A stretch of 46,168 nucleotides of DNA. Origin: a virus. The stretch lies in the IMG/VR virus record IMGVR_UViG_3300032275_000006, positions 1 through 46,168 of that record; one strand, given 5' to 3'. Shown piece by piece: positions 1-8,796 of the stretch. Under the pieces are notes generated by a model. The model was not told the origin of the DNA, did no database searches, and was given only the letters and a program-made list of their open reading frames with translations. The number at the start of each line of letters is the position of its first letter. Position 1 is the stretch's first letter. The position numbers and the translations under genes are program-made.

Positions 1-1331
1 TTTGTTCCACTTGTTCCTGAAGAACCACTTGTTCCGCTAGTTCCTGAAGAACCATTTGAACCATTTGTTCCACTTGTTCCTGAAGTACCACTTGAACCAT
101 TTGTTCCACTTGTTCCTGAAGAACCACTTGTTCCGCTAGTTCCTGAAGAACCACTTGAACCATTTGTTCCACTTGTTCCTGAAGAACCACTTGTTCCGCT
201 AGTTCCTGAAGAACCATTTGAACCATTTGTTCCACTTGTTCCTGAAGAACCTGATGTTCCGCTAGTTCCTGATGAACCACTATCACCACTTGAACCTGAT
301 GTTCCGCTAGTTCCTGAAGAACCACTAATACCACTTGAACCTGAACTTCCGCTTGAACCACTTGTTCCGCTAGTTCCTGAAGAACCGCTATCTCCTGAAG
401 AACCGCTTGAACCACTACTTCCGCTTGAACCTGAACTACCACTTGAGCCTGATGTTCCACTAGTTCCCGAACTTCCACTTGAACCTGAACTTCCACTTGA
501 ACCTGATGTTCCACTAGTTCCTGAAGAACCACTAATACCACTTGAGCCTGATGTTCCACTAGTTCCTGAAGAACCGTCATTCCCTGAACTTCCACTTGAG
601 CCACTTGTTCCTGAAGAACCGTCATTCCCTGAACTTCCGCTTGAGCCACTTGAACCCGAACTTCCACTTGAGCCAGATGTCCCACTTGAACCTGAACCAC
701 CCCCTGATGACGTAATACCTGTAACAACTACCGTAGTACCATCACTATTATATAAATCTAATTGACTAGTTGCCGAAAAATAAGTTCCCCCTGTTAAACA
801 ACAATCTTCAGGAAATATTCTCCATCGAGCATTTGTTCTTGTAGTCCCTGATACCCCTTCAATGGTTGAACCTGTCCACGCATTTATAAAATTTTGACCT
901 TCAACACTATTATTTTTAACTTGGGTGTCATAAGAGTTAAATGTAACCGTACCTGTTGCACCTGTCGCTGCGTTCCATAGTGATTCATAATTATCAATCT
1001 GATATTGATATGCAAATCCTGTTTCATTAACATAAGCAATCATACCAATTCTTCTTCTTCCTGATGAAAAATTATCCGAATTTAAATTAATGTATGATGG
1101 GTTAAATGGTGTTCCATTACCAATATATAAATTGATTGGTATTGTATTCGCAGATAAAGTTTGTAACCCAATCCCCACAAAAGTTAATGAAAGGTCTCTA
1201 AGATTAGCAACTTCCATCCATCCACCAATACCAAGTACACTGTAATCTGTACCTTGTACTGAATTTCTAGCGACAGTATAAGGCCCTATTAAAAGTTGAG
1301 CGTTTAATGGATTTTTATATGGAAACGGCAT
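1..1331 (-). CDS. Collagen-like tail fibre/adhesin protein, C-terminus beyond window
   Basis: The reading frame opens with MPFPYKNPLNAQLLIG at 1331 and stays open to the left edge, so the C-terminus is missing. The first 210 or so residues form a non-repetitive N-terminal domain rich in Gly, Thr and Asn. After an ITSSGGGSG hinge near base 700, about 230 residues are strict Gly-X-Y triplets with X and Y mostly Ser or Thr (GSSGTSGSSG), with occasional Asn, Asp or Ile. Collagen-like triplets are common in phage fibres, where they form long trimeric shafts. I infer that the N-terminal part attaches to the virion and the triplets form a shaft leading to a distal domain outside the window. The gene is last in a minus-strand fibre cluster, 29 bases after its neighbour, with no separate promoter seen. 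Confidence 0.8.
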   Translation of the reverse strand, partial: MPFPYKNPLNAQLLIGPYTVARNSVQGTDYSVLGIGGWMEVANLRDLSLTFVGIGLQTLSANTIPINLYIGNGTPFNPSYINLNSDNFSSGRRRIGMIAYVNETGFAYQYQIDNYESLWNAATGATGTVTFNSYDTQVKNNSVEGQNFINAWTGSTIEGVSGTTRTNARWRIFPEDCCLTGGTYFSATSQLDLYNSDGTTVVVTGITSSGGGSGSSGTSGSSGSSGSSGSSGSSGNDGSSGTSGSSGSSGNDGSSGTSGTSGSSGISGSSGTSGTSGSSGSSGSSGSSGTSGTSGSSGSSGSSGSSGSSGSSGDSGSSGTSGTSGSSGSSGSSGISGSSGTSGTSGSSGDSGSSGTSGTSGSSGTSGTNGSNGSSGTSGTSGSSGTSGTNGSSGSSGTSGTSGSSGTSGTNGSSGTSGTSGTNGSNGSSGTSGTSGSSGTSGT

Positions 1332-1360
1332 AAATCTTTTTTATTATAATTATTTAAAAA

Positions 1361-2791
1361 TTAACTTTTAGTCTCCCCTTTGAAATAAAAATTATTTGTT
1401 GATGGTGTGGATGGTGGTAATAAAGTTGATACGGAACAATATAATACACGGTAAACTCCCGCAGGAATTGCCGCTCCTGAAGTTACTGTAATGTTAGCGC
1501 TTGAAATTGTTGTTACCGGAGTTAATAAAAGGTCAAAACTGCAAGGGTATGACATATATCCAACACCTATTGTCATATTATTCATAACACCTCCAACACC
1601 CGATAATGGTATCCACACAGAATAAAAATAATATTCGTTAGGGTTTATATTTAAAGTACTAATTGTGATAGTTTCAAAGGTATATTGGTTAATAGAACAT
1701 CCGTATCCATCTGTACCTACGCCAAGGGATTGTTTAATTAATCCATTAAATGATGATACTGGTGTCATAAAATTACCATCAGAACCTAAAGTAAATCCTG
1801 AGTAAGAAATATACTTATCCATCATATAACTATAGTAAGGGTTTGTTGGGTCAGCCCATCCACCACTACTATACCCATACCAATCAACATTAGTATCTAT
1901 AGTAACACCATCACTTAAGTAATACATATAACTACCTAATTTATACACCGATGTTGATGAATCACCATTGTCTTGAGGTTCAGGAACCACATAAGCAAAT
2001 ATTGGAGGTACTGTTGGCGTAGGAGTTGGTGTTAAGGTTGATGTAGGTGTTGGGGTGTTAGTTGTGGTTGATGTAGGTGTTGGGGTGTTAGTTGGGGTTG
2101 TGGTTGGTGATAATCCTGGCGTTGATGTGTTTGTTGGGGTAGGAGTATTTGTTGGTGTTTTTGTTGGTGTTTTTGTTGGTGTAGGAGTATTTGTTGGTGT
2201 TTTTGTTGGTGTAGGTGTTACAGGCGTTGGTGTTACTGTTGGTGTTGGTGTAGGTGTTACAGGCGTTGGTGTTACTGTTGGTGTTTGTGTTGGTGTTGGT
2301 GTAGATGTTGCACAAGGGTTATATGTTGGAGTAGGAGTTGAAGTTGGGGTTGGTCTTGGAGTTTTACTTGGTTTAGGACAACCACAAGGATTTGTACAAG
2401 TTGCACTTGGTGTTGGGGTATTGGTTGGAGTATTAGTTGGTGTGGGGGTAACTGTTGGGGTTGGAGTCGGAACCTTACATGGGTCTAAAGTTGGGGTTGG
2501 AGTATTTGTTGGTGTTACCGTCGGTGTACTTGTCGGTGTATTTGTTGGCGTTGGTGTTGGTGTCGGTGTTGGTCTAGCAACAGATAAGAAGTTAGGACAG
2601 TCTGAATTAACCGATAAAATAGTGTAAGTCCCATAAATTTCTCTTGGGGGTATTAATAAGTCGGGTTCAAATAAAAAAGGTAATAATACATCACCTAAAT
2701 TAATCGCATCCATACTGTTGTCAGGTTTAAATACGACATTAACAATTTGACCATCATAATTGGTACTAGATATTACAATTGTTTCGTTCAT
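1361..2791 (-). CDS. Virion/tail fibre protein with long Pro-Thr linker
   Basis: This 476-residue protein has three parts: an N-terminal domain of about 72 residues ([20 protein letters not shown]), a Pro/Thr-rich linker of about 190 residues ([12 protein letters not shown] repeats with a few Cys such as [10 protein letters not shown]), and a Gly/Tyr/Ser-rich C-terminal domain of about 200 residues that looks beta-rich. I recognise no named family. The same PT linker style occurs in the 1736-residue protein upstream, which suggests both are extended surface fibres with stalk-like linkers. The start overlaps the stop of the preceding gene by four bases (ATGA), so translation is probably coupled. 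The linker DNA is a degenerate GTTGGT-type repeat and probably varies in length between relatives. Confidence 0.75.
   Translation of the reverse strand: MNETIVISSTNYDGQIVNVVFKPDNSMDAINLGDVLLPFLFEPDLLIPPREIYGTYTILSVNSDCPNFLSVARPTPTPTPTPTNTPTSTPTVTPTNTPTPTLDPCKVPTPTPTVTPTPTNTPTNTPTPSATCTNPCGCPKPSKTPRPTPTSTPTPTYNPCATSTPTPTQTPTVTPTPVTPTPTPTVTPTPVTPTPTKTPTNTPTPTKTPTKTPTNTPTPTNTSTPGLSPTTTPTNTPTPTSTTTNTPTPTSTLTPTPTPTVPPIFAYVVPEPQDNGDSSTSVYKLGSYMYYLSDGVTIDTNVDWYGYSSGGWADPTNPYYSYMMDKYISYSGFTLGSDGNFMTPVSSFNGLIKQSLGVGTDGYGCSINQYTFETITISTLNINPNEYYFYSVWIPLSGVGGVMNNMTIGVGYMSYPCSFDLLLTPVTTISSANITVTSGAAIPAGVYRVLYCSVSTLLPPSTPSTNNFYFKGETKS
2008..2573 (-). repeat. Low-complexity Pro-Thr coding minisatellite
   Basis: On the plus strand this stretch is made of degenerate GTTGGTGTT/GTAGGTGTT units. 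Read on the minus strand in the gene's frame they encode alternating Pro and Thr with some Asn, Ser, Val and Lys. Similar but shorter tracts lie in the 1736-residue gene near 4795-4890, 6800-6840 and 7635-7680. The repeats are coding, so slippage in multiples of three would change linker length without breaking the gene. Confidence 0.8.
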
Positions 2792-3024
2792 ATATTAGTC
2801 TCACTTATTCTTAACGCACCATTAATTCCTGAAAAAATATTTTGACCACTAATAACCAATAAACCACCAAGTAATAACTCATACACAATTTGTTGTATAC
2901 TTGATTTGTATGACGAACCTGCAGGATTTTGTAATGTATCTCCCGTAATAACAATGTGTGCAATGTCATCTGGCGATACTATCAGTGATTGGGGTCTTTT
3001 GGTCAGTCTTTGATAATTCGGCAT
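2788..3024 (-). CDS. Small phage protein of unknown function
   Basis: This 78-residue protein begins [20 protein letters not shown] and has a hydrophobic stretch ([13 protein letters not shown]) near residues 48-60. It resembles no family I can name. It lies between fibre genes, overlaps the next gene by four bases and has a TATTTATA-type element 16 bases before its start, so it may be first in a short fibre operon. It could be a small structural or fibre-attachment protein, but that is only suggested by position. Confidence 0.65.
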   Translation of the reverse strand: MPNYQRLTKRPQSLIVSPDDIAHIVITGDTLQNPAGSSYKSSIQQIVYELLLGGLLVISGQNIFSGINGALRISETNI

Positions 3025-3040
3025 CTTATTAGTCTATATG

Positions 3041-3048
3041 TATAAATA
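3041..3048 (-). promoter_or_regulatory. Candidate late promoter element
   Basis: The minus strand reads CATATTTATACATATAG here, 16 bases before the start at 3024. It matches the TATTTATA core found before many genes in this window and also contains TATACATA, one base from the T4 late box TATAAATA. Confidence 0.45.
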
Positions 3049-3071
3049 TGAATATTTTTATAATTTGGTTT

Positions 3072-3380
3072 TTATTGGGTTTCAACTGTATAAATATTTG
3101 CATCCATAAAAATAAAAGATTCCCCATTTTGGTAATCACTAAGAGATGTGATTAAACCACAATAAATTATTCCAAACTTCTCACACCCCAAAAAATCAAT
3201 AATTTTAACACCAACAGATGGTGCCGAATCAAATTGTGTAGGTAGTAACATTGATATTGCGGGTGGTACAGAAACGTTAACAGTTGCCAACAAAACACAT
3301 TGATTACCATAGACATCACATACATATAAATTATACGGTAATGTAACTCCAAAAACTCCAGTAATCTCAATTTGCGTCAT
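3072..3380 (-). CDS. Small virion-associated protein, beta-rich
   Basis: This is a 102-residue protein beginning MTQIEITGVFGVTLPYNLYV. The frame extends upstream to an ATG at 3437, but that start would lie inside the U-tract of a terminator, and the added residues (FLFYKRVKVNTN) look unlike the rest, so the start at 3380 is preferred. The pattern with Cys residues (YVCDVYGNQC, FLGCEKFG) and alternating hydrophobics suggests a small beta-sandwich domain, as in modular adhesins. Its position just after the giant fibre-like gene suggests a structural role. No named family is recognised. Confidence 0.6.
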   Translation of the reverse strand: MTQIEITGVFGVTLPYNLYVCDVYGNQCVLLATVNVSVPPAISMLLPTQFDSAPSVGVKIIDFLGCEKFGIIYCGLITSLSDYQNGESFIFMDANIYTVETQ

Positions 3381-3423
3381 ATTGAATAAATAGTTGGTGT
3401 TTACTTTAACTCTTTTATAAAAC

Positions 3424-3453
3424 AAAAAATCCCCCAAAACTTCGGAGGATTTT
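3424..3453 (-). terminator. Rho-independent terminator after the giant tail gene
   Basis: Read on the minus strand, AAAATCCTCC pairs with GGGGGATTTT (ten pairs with one C-A mismatch) around an eight-base loop, followed by a run of T. It lies about 85 bases after the stop of the 1736-residue gene. The stem shares its first base with a TATAAATA box. Confidence 0.75.
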
Positions 3454-3460
3454 ATTTATA
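3453..3460 (-). promoter_or_regulatory. TATAAATA box abutting a terminator stem
   Basis: The minus strand reads GATATAAATAAAATCC here, a perfect match to the T4 late promoter box. Transcription would be expected to start a few bases downstream, inside the 5' arm of the terminator, so the new transcript would lack a complete hairpin. It would serve the small gene at 3072-3380 and those after it. Confidence 0.45.
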
Positions 3461-3535
3461 TCTTTAGTTTTTTTGTTAGTTTAAATTCTTATGATAATAT
3501 TGGTGTCTAACAAGGAACGAAGGTTAACGTTGTAA

Positions 3536-6500
3536 TTAGAAAGGTTTCTCTATTGCTAAACAGATTTCACCCCTTTCTATTATTAGTCTTGTCATATCTG
3601 AAAAACTTATATAGGCATGTCCTGAAACTCCCCAATCTTTCCCCCAACTATTTTTAATTCTAAATTGTTTTGTGACGGTGTTCACTCCATTAATAACATA
3701 AGCATGCCCTCCCGCAATATGTCCACTTAAACTAATTAAACCATTTTTATTAGGAAAAAACATATTATAATACCAATTGGTTCCAACAACGACTGGCCCA
3801 ACATTTAACACAGTATTAATTAGTGTGTTAATATCAAACGCCCATAAGTATGATGATATTTTACCTGAACTCATTAGATATTTTGCACCACCTCTAACAG
3901 AGGTACCGTTATACCTTTCACCTGGCCATTCATCAACCTTTTGAGCTTCACGATAAATCAACGATGGTTGGATTATTGGTAAAGCTCCTCTATGAGTTAT
4001 TGGCCCATCACAAATCCAATGTGCCCAAGCATAACCAACACATTGCGGTGTGTTGCCTTGATTACCCCACCAAACATTATCATCCCATTCTTTTTGGGTT
4101 ATAGTTGTTTTAGGTATTGTTAATTTATCTTGAATTAAATATTTGTTATCTCTTTTGTCCTCAATAAATATTCTACCTAATTTTTGCTCATTAAATAAAC
4201 TTAGATTATTTGGGTCACAATCACAATTGATATCAACAACTGTTACAGTTCCTCCACCATTAAGTTTAATTACATTGATAGCGCATTTATAAGTTATGGT
4301 AACATATAATGGTACATCAATAACTTCAACAGTATTATCACAATATAAAATTTGATACGTTGAACCAGTTCCAGGTCCAAATCCACTATATAATTGGAAT
4401 GTTTTGCAACAAGGTGAACAATCTCCAATACCGGTAGTCGTAAGAAAAAGTGGACCACCGCTACCACTACCGCCACCATATAGACAACTACCTATAAGAC
4501 TTGGTAGTGCCACCCATTGAGCCATTGACCCAATTGGTGTTGGACTATTTATAGGAAGATATGCGAGTGGGTCAGGTAATGGATAATATGTGGTCATATC
4601 CTCTAAAATCCAATAATTATTTATATTATCCCAAGAAATCCTCATTAATAAGGTGGGGGGTGCGAGAGCAAAATAAGTAAAATAATATGATGACTTACCA
4701 TTAATCTGAGGTGAAGGATTTATATTTGATGGTAATACAATTGTGCCACTACAAGTCGTTCCTTCATCAATAAAACGAATACACTCTCCAGGTGTATAAA
4801 CCGTAGGTGTAGGTGTTGGTGTCGGTGTTAAAGTGTTAGTTGGAGTTGGGGTAGGTGTTGAAGTTGGTGTTGGAGTTGGTGTAACTAATGGTCCATTAAT
4901 AAATTCATTATTAACGCAATTTGGGTCTTGAGATGAAAAATACACACCAGATATATTTAATTGGTCTATAAAAGTTTTAGAAAAAGAATTGTTAATACTG
5001 TAAACATCCGCAGGAATATTATCTGATAATAAATAATTAGATGAAGAATTTTGATAAATTGTGTCATATGTTACACTTGAGACTGTAATATTAACATCTA
5101 ACATTAAACTCCAAATACCCCCAACATACTCTAATTGGGTTATAAATTGGTCACTAGTAAGACTATCATAATTTAAAATTATTATTTTATTAGTTGTTGT
5201 CATCATCAATTTTTTAATAATCCTATTATCATATATTGATGATGGCCAATTAAATAAAGTAATTTTAGTCCAACTTAAACCGCTAATATTAATTTTTATA
5301 ATTTCAGTTAATTGTGGGACAATAGTTGAAGATGACGAAGATATTAAAAAATTAGGGTCAACTAAACCACTTATAGGGTCTCTATATGCAGATATAAATC
5401 TAGTTCTAAAATCAAATGGGTTTGAGGTTGTAATAGTTTTAACATAATTGGAACTAAATGGTGACATTATAATATCCCATTCTGTAATATTATTTGTATT
5501 TCCATCAATTGTCCATAATTTTGTATTTGTGTTGGCTATCCCGGTTGGGGCTCCGTATGTACTACAATTTGGAACTGTAACATTAGTTTCTAAATTATTT
5601 ATTGGGTCATATTGATAAATATTAGAACACAAATTATTCCCTTGTTTCATAAAAAAAACATAAGGACAATTAATATTTTGTGTTGTAGTTGTTGTTGTTA
5701 AATTTGTCGTGGTGGTTGTTGTTGTTAAATTTGTCGTGGTGGTTGTTGTGGTTGTCTCATCGGAAATTTTATAAGTAAAATCATTTGGTAAACAAACTGA
5801 TGTTGAGCAGTCAGGACAATCAGGATTAAACATTCTGAAAATATTTTTTAATAAATTAAAGTTGTGTTTTACCTCAGGTGCCGATAACGGTGTAACATAC
5901 ATTCTAAATTGTGAAATAGCACCATCAAAAGTTCCCGCAAAATTTTGCTCAATTAATATATTAGTTTTTAATCCACTAAATGTTGTTCCTGATAAATCAT
6001 TAATTGGGAAATTTTCAGGGTCTTGTATATATGGTCCGTAAGGTTGTGTTATTGATGAAAAAGTTAAATTTTCTCTAAGTCCTTGAGTACCCCCACCCCA
6101 CGATATATTAAACGGAACCCCAACTTGTTTTTCTTTGTCAGTATCTAATCCTCTTGGAATGATTTCCTCAAAATTTTCTATAGTATGGAATAACTTACCA
6201 TTAACATAAATTTTAAGTCTTCCGTTTCTGTATAATTTATCAATTAACCATTTTTCATTTAACCTAACCAGTTCGATTTGTTCTGATGGTTTACAGTCAA
6301 TTTGTGTGTATGGTACAGTTATTAATGACGATGCATTATTGGCTAGTGACTCTAAATAAAGTTTTTCAGTTATATCACCAAGTCCTCCTCGATACCATAA
6401 ATCGCAAGTATCTAACCATGTATATCTTTCCCATACCGCGTCTACTTGGAACCAATGTTCCTCATCTAACCACGCAGGATTCTCTAATAAACATGTAGGA

Positions 6501-8746
6501 TAAATTGGTGGTGTACAATAATCAACAATAGTGTGTCCTGTAGTGTAAGTAATTCCACTTGTTTCACAAGAGCCTGTAGTAACACAATCTCCCGTAAATT
6601 TTAACATTCTAACACCAATACCAGGGTTTTTTGGGTCACCACATAATCTAAAAGATAACGCGTTTGACATAGAATCATATATTGGGTTTGTCTCACAAGT
6701 ATTTTCAATTGAGGTAAATCCTGTATTACAATTATAACAAGTCGTGGTTGGTGTACAAACATCACATGATGGTGAGCAAACAAGCGGTAGTTCACAATCA
6801 GGTATTGGGGTTGGCGTTGGTGAAGGTGTTGGAGGTGGACAAGCATAACAAAAACTAAAAAATTCACAAGTATTTGTACAATGATTGTAAACATAACCAT
6901 CAGGACAAGAAAATCCAGTATCAAGATATTCATTATAAGAATCTTGTATTACGTTAGCGGAAGTTATTCCACTTGAAGTAAAAATAATGTTTAGGTCACT
7001 TAATGTTGATGCGGCAATTAATTCATTTAATGTGTTATTATATATTTCACAACCAAAACCTGCAACACTTTCGTTGTTCCACCCAAATAGTTCTAATGTG
7101 TGGGGACCTGAATTTATAGTTATTGGATAAACATTCCATCTCTTAAAAGGAAGATTAGACCCATACCATTGAGAAATTGCTAATCTTGTATTTACAATAA
7201 CAGTTCCATCTAAAGTTAATTTAAAGTGATTATCACCGGCAATACCAATATAATATGTTTTTGTGGTCGACACATCTAAACAAACACTAAACCCAACCCA
7301 AGTATTAAATGGTTGACCACCACCATTTACCCATAAACCACATCTATTCATAGGACCACTTGCGTTTGTTGATGTTGTATTTTTCCATAAAAATGGCGTA
7401 TTTATTATTGTATATAAACCATCAGTAATAGAATTTGTGTACCCACTTACAGTATATCCAGGGTTATACACATAAGTACCAAATTGAGAACGGTCAAAGT
7501 ATTGTGATGGGACTAAGGTATATGGGTTTGATGGTGGTGTTGCAGGAATTGATGAAATTGAATAACAAGTTGTTTCATTATACGCACTATATGATGGTCC
7601 GCAACTCGAACAATTGTCAATAAAACAAGATGGGGTAGATGTTGGAGTTGGGTTTGGTGGTGGTGGTGGGTTTGGTTCAATAACCGTACTACATACGTGT
7701 GTTTGACACTCCCATCCACAAGTTTCGCATGGGTCTAAATTACAATCACAACCACACGTAATTTTTTTTTGTGGGTCTCCCTTACAACTACCACAACCAT
7801 AATTAACGTGAGGGTCATGGATATTATTCACTGACCTAGGTGGATAAACAAAAATACATCTACTATCCGTAATTGTTCTATTACAACATGAGCATGTTTG
7901 TAGTTCAGTTAAACCTGATGTAACTCTATTATAACCTGAAAAACATAATGGGCTACCACTTGCATGGTGATAAAATTTATTTTCAGCTCTAGTCCCAAAA
8001 TAAAAAAAAGTATTTTTATTATTTGGATAAATTTCATTAAGAGTTGTTTCATTTGGTAATGGAGTGTGTTCGTTGAATAATCTTGGTTTTAATACCATCT
8101 CAACCGACCACCCTTTATTCATTCTTTCAGGGAAAATTTCATAATCAAACCCAAATAACTTATAAAATCCTTGATAAAACCCACCGTATAATTCGTGGTA
8201 CCTACCTTCAAAAGGGCTTGATTTACTAACAACTTCGTATAACACGGTTTTATTGAATCCTGAAAATCTTACATTAGGTGACATAGTGTGACCTGTAACT
8301 TGGTGTAACTTAAGTCTTCGGTCATAGTACATTCTATTAAATTTCAAATAATCAGAGTATAATCCTTTAGTAAATGTTATCGTTTCACCGGTCATTTGGT
8401 CGACTAATCCATTATCAATACCTGTTAACCCAATATCACATGATGTTGATGATGAATAACAAGTTAAATCTTCATTATTTGGGTTGTAATAATTTTGAGA
8501 TACAAAAATATTATTATTATTGTATTGTTTATACAAAAGTGTTTGATTTTGAACACTTAAAGGATTGTTAATGTCAAAATAAATTGGGAGTCTGTCTCCA
8601 TATGTTTGAGCAATCAAATATGGTGAAAAAACAACTTCTTGATTGTAGTCTTGTTCATCTGAGGTCAAAGACATATCACTAGAGTCTAAATTAAGTTTTA
8701 GAGACCAATTTGGACGATAATACTGATTTATATTTTGACTTGCCAT
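3536..8746 (-). CDS. Giant mosaic tail protein with C-terminal papain-like cysteine peptidase
   Basis: This 1736-residue protein is modular. A LamG-like fold seems to begin near residue 212 (WSVEMVLKP) and end near 935-960 (FDGAISQFRMYVTPLSAPEV), interrupted by insertions: a Cys-rich segment (about 315-355), a PA14-like beta domain (about 440-560; YYIGIAGDNHFKLTLDG) and PT or poly-Thr linkers. The last 180 residues look like a C1A peptidase: Gln1563 (oxyanion), Cys1569 in PQCVGYAWAHW, His1681 in GGHAYVING and Asn1699 in IKNSWGKDWG, in the papain order and spacing. Papain-family enzymes cleave peptide bonds through a Cys-His-Asn triad. I infer a virion-borne protease that digests host surface or matrix protein, or processes fibres. 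It is the first gene of the leftward fibre cluster. Confidence 0.82.
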   Translation of the reverse strand: MASQNINQYYRPNWSLKLNLDSSDMSLTSDEQDYNQEVVFSPYLIAQTYGDRLPIYFDINNPLSVQNQTLLYKQYNNNNIFVSQNYYNPNNEDLTCYSSSTSCDIGLTGIDNGLVDQMTGETITFTKGLYSDYLKFNRMYYDRRLKLHQVTGHTMSPNVRFSGFNKTVLYEVVSKSSPFEGRYHELYGGFYQGFYKLFGFDYEIFPERMNKGWSVEMVLKPRLFNEHTPLPNETTLNEIYPNNKNTFFYFGTRAENKFYHHASGSPLCFSGYNRVTSGLTELQTCSCCNRTITDSRCIFVYPPRSVNNIHDPHVNYGCGSCKGDPQKKITCGCDCNLDPCETCGWECQTHVCSTVIEPNPPPPPNPTPTSTPSCFIDNCSSCGPSYSAYNETTCYSISSIPATPPSNPYTLVPSQYFDRSQFGTYVYNPGYTVSGYTNSITDGLYTIINTPFLWKNTTSTNASGPMNRCGLWVNGGGQPFNTWVGFSVCLDVSTTKTYYIGIAGDNHFKLTLDGTVIVNTRLAISQWYGSNLPFKRWNVYPITINSGPHTLELFGWNNESVAGFGCEIYNNTLNELIAASTLSDLNIIFTSSGITSANVIQDSYNEYLDTGFSCPDGYVYNHCTNTCEFFSFCYACPPPTPSPTPTPIPDCELPLVCSPSCDVCTPTTTCYNCNTGFTSIENTCETNPIYDSMSNALSFRLCGDPKNPGIGVRMLKFTGDCVTTGSCETSGITYTTGHTIVDYCTPPIYPTCLLENPAWLDEEHWFQVDAVWERYTWLDTCDLWYRGGLGDITEKLYLESLANNASSLITVPYTQIDCKPSEQIELVRLNEKWLIDKLYRNGRLKIYVNGKLFHTIENFEEIIPRGLDTDKEKQVGVPFNISWGGGTQGLRENLTFSSITQPYGPYIQDPENFPINDLSGTTFSGLKTNILIEQNFAGTFDGAISQFRMYVTPLSAPEVKHNFNLLKNIFRMFNPDCPDCSTSVCLPNDFTYKISDETTTTTTTTNLTTTTTTTNLTTTTTTQNINCPYVFFMKQGNNLCSNIYQYDPINNLETNVTVPNCSTYGAPTGIANTNTKLWTIDGNTNNITEWDIIMSPFSSNYVKTITTSNPFDFRTRFISAYRDPISGLVDPNFLISSSSSTIVPQLTEIIKINISGLSWTKITLFNWPSSIYDNRIIKKLMMTTTNKIIILNYDSLTSDQFITQLEYVGGIWSLMLDVNITVSSVTYDTIYQNSSSNYLLSDNIPADVYSINNSFSKTFIDQLNISGVYFSSQDPNCVNNEFINGPLVTPTPTPTSTPTPTPTNTLTPTPTPTPTVYTPGECIRFIDEGTTCSGTIVLPSNINPSPQINGKSSYYFTYFALAPPTLLMRISWDNINNYWILEDMTTYYPLPDPLAYLPINSPTPIGSMAQWVALPSLIGSCLYGGGSGSGGPLFLTTTGIGDCSPCCKTFQLYSGFGPGTGSTYQILYCDNTVEVIDVPLYVTITYKCAINVIKLNGGGTVTVVDINCDCDPNNLSLFNEQKLGRIFIEDKRDNKYLIQDKLTIPKTTITQKEWDDNVWWGNQGNTPQCVGYAWAHWICDGPITHRGALPIIQPSLIYREAQKVDEWPGERYNGTSVRGGAKYLMSSGKISSYLWAFDINTLINTVLNVGPVVVGTNWYYNMFFPNKNGLISLSGHIAGGHAYVINGVNTVTKQFRIKNSWGKDWGVSGHAYISFSDMTRLIIERGEICLAIEKPF

Positions 8747-8755
8747 CTTTTTTAT

Positions 8756-8784
8756 GATAAATACTCCAAATCGAAGTATTTATT
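8756..8784. promoter_or_regulatory. Symmetrical divergent promoter region
   Basis: A perfect 9-base inverted repeat, ATAAATACT - 9 bases - AGTATTTAT, fills the gap between the divergent genes at 8746 and 8797. Each arm gives an AGTATTTAT element on the strand of the gene it precedes: 12 bases before the start at 8797, and nine bases before the start at 8746. It may be a pair of overlapping promoters or a binding site for a dimeric regulator. Confidence 0.5.
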
Positions 8785-8796
8785 GAAAAATATGTT

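Noticed and set aside
1-700. Repeated sequence resembling a CRISPR array
   Set aside because: The units are contiguous, in frame and encode Gly-X-Y triplets; there are no unique spacers.
2055-2627. Plus-strand open frame coding for VGVGVFVGV-type repeats
   Set aside because: It is the antisense shadow of the Pro-Thr linker of the minus-strand gene; the composition follows from the GTTGGT repeat and there is no start context.
3381-3437. Longer start for the small beta-rich protein
   Set aside because: The upstream ATG lies within the terminator tail, and the added residues look unlike the folded domain. It stays possible if the TATAAATA box at 3453-3460 is used.
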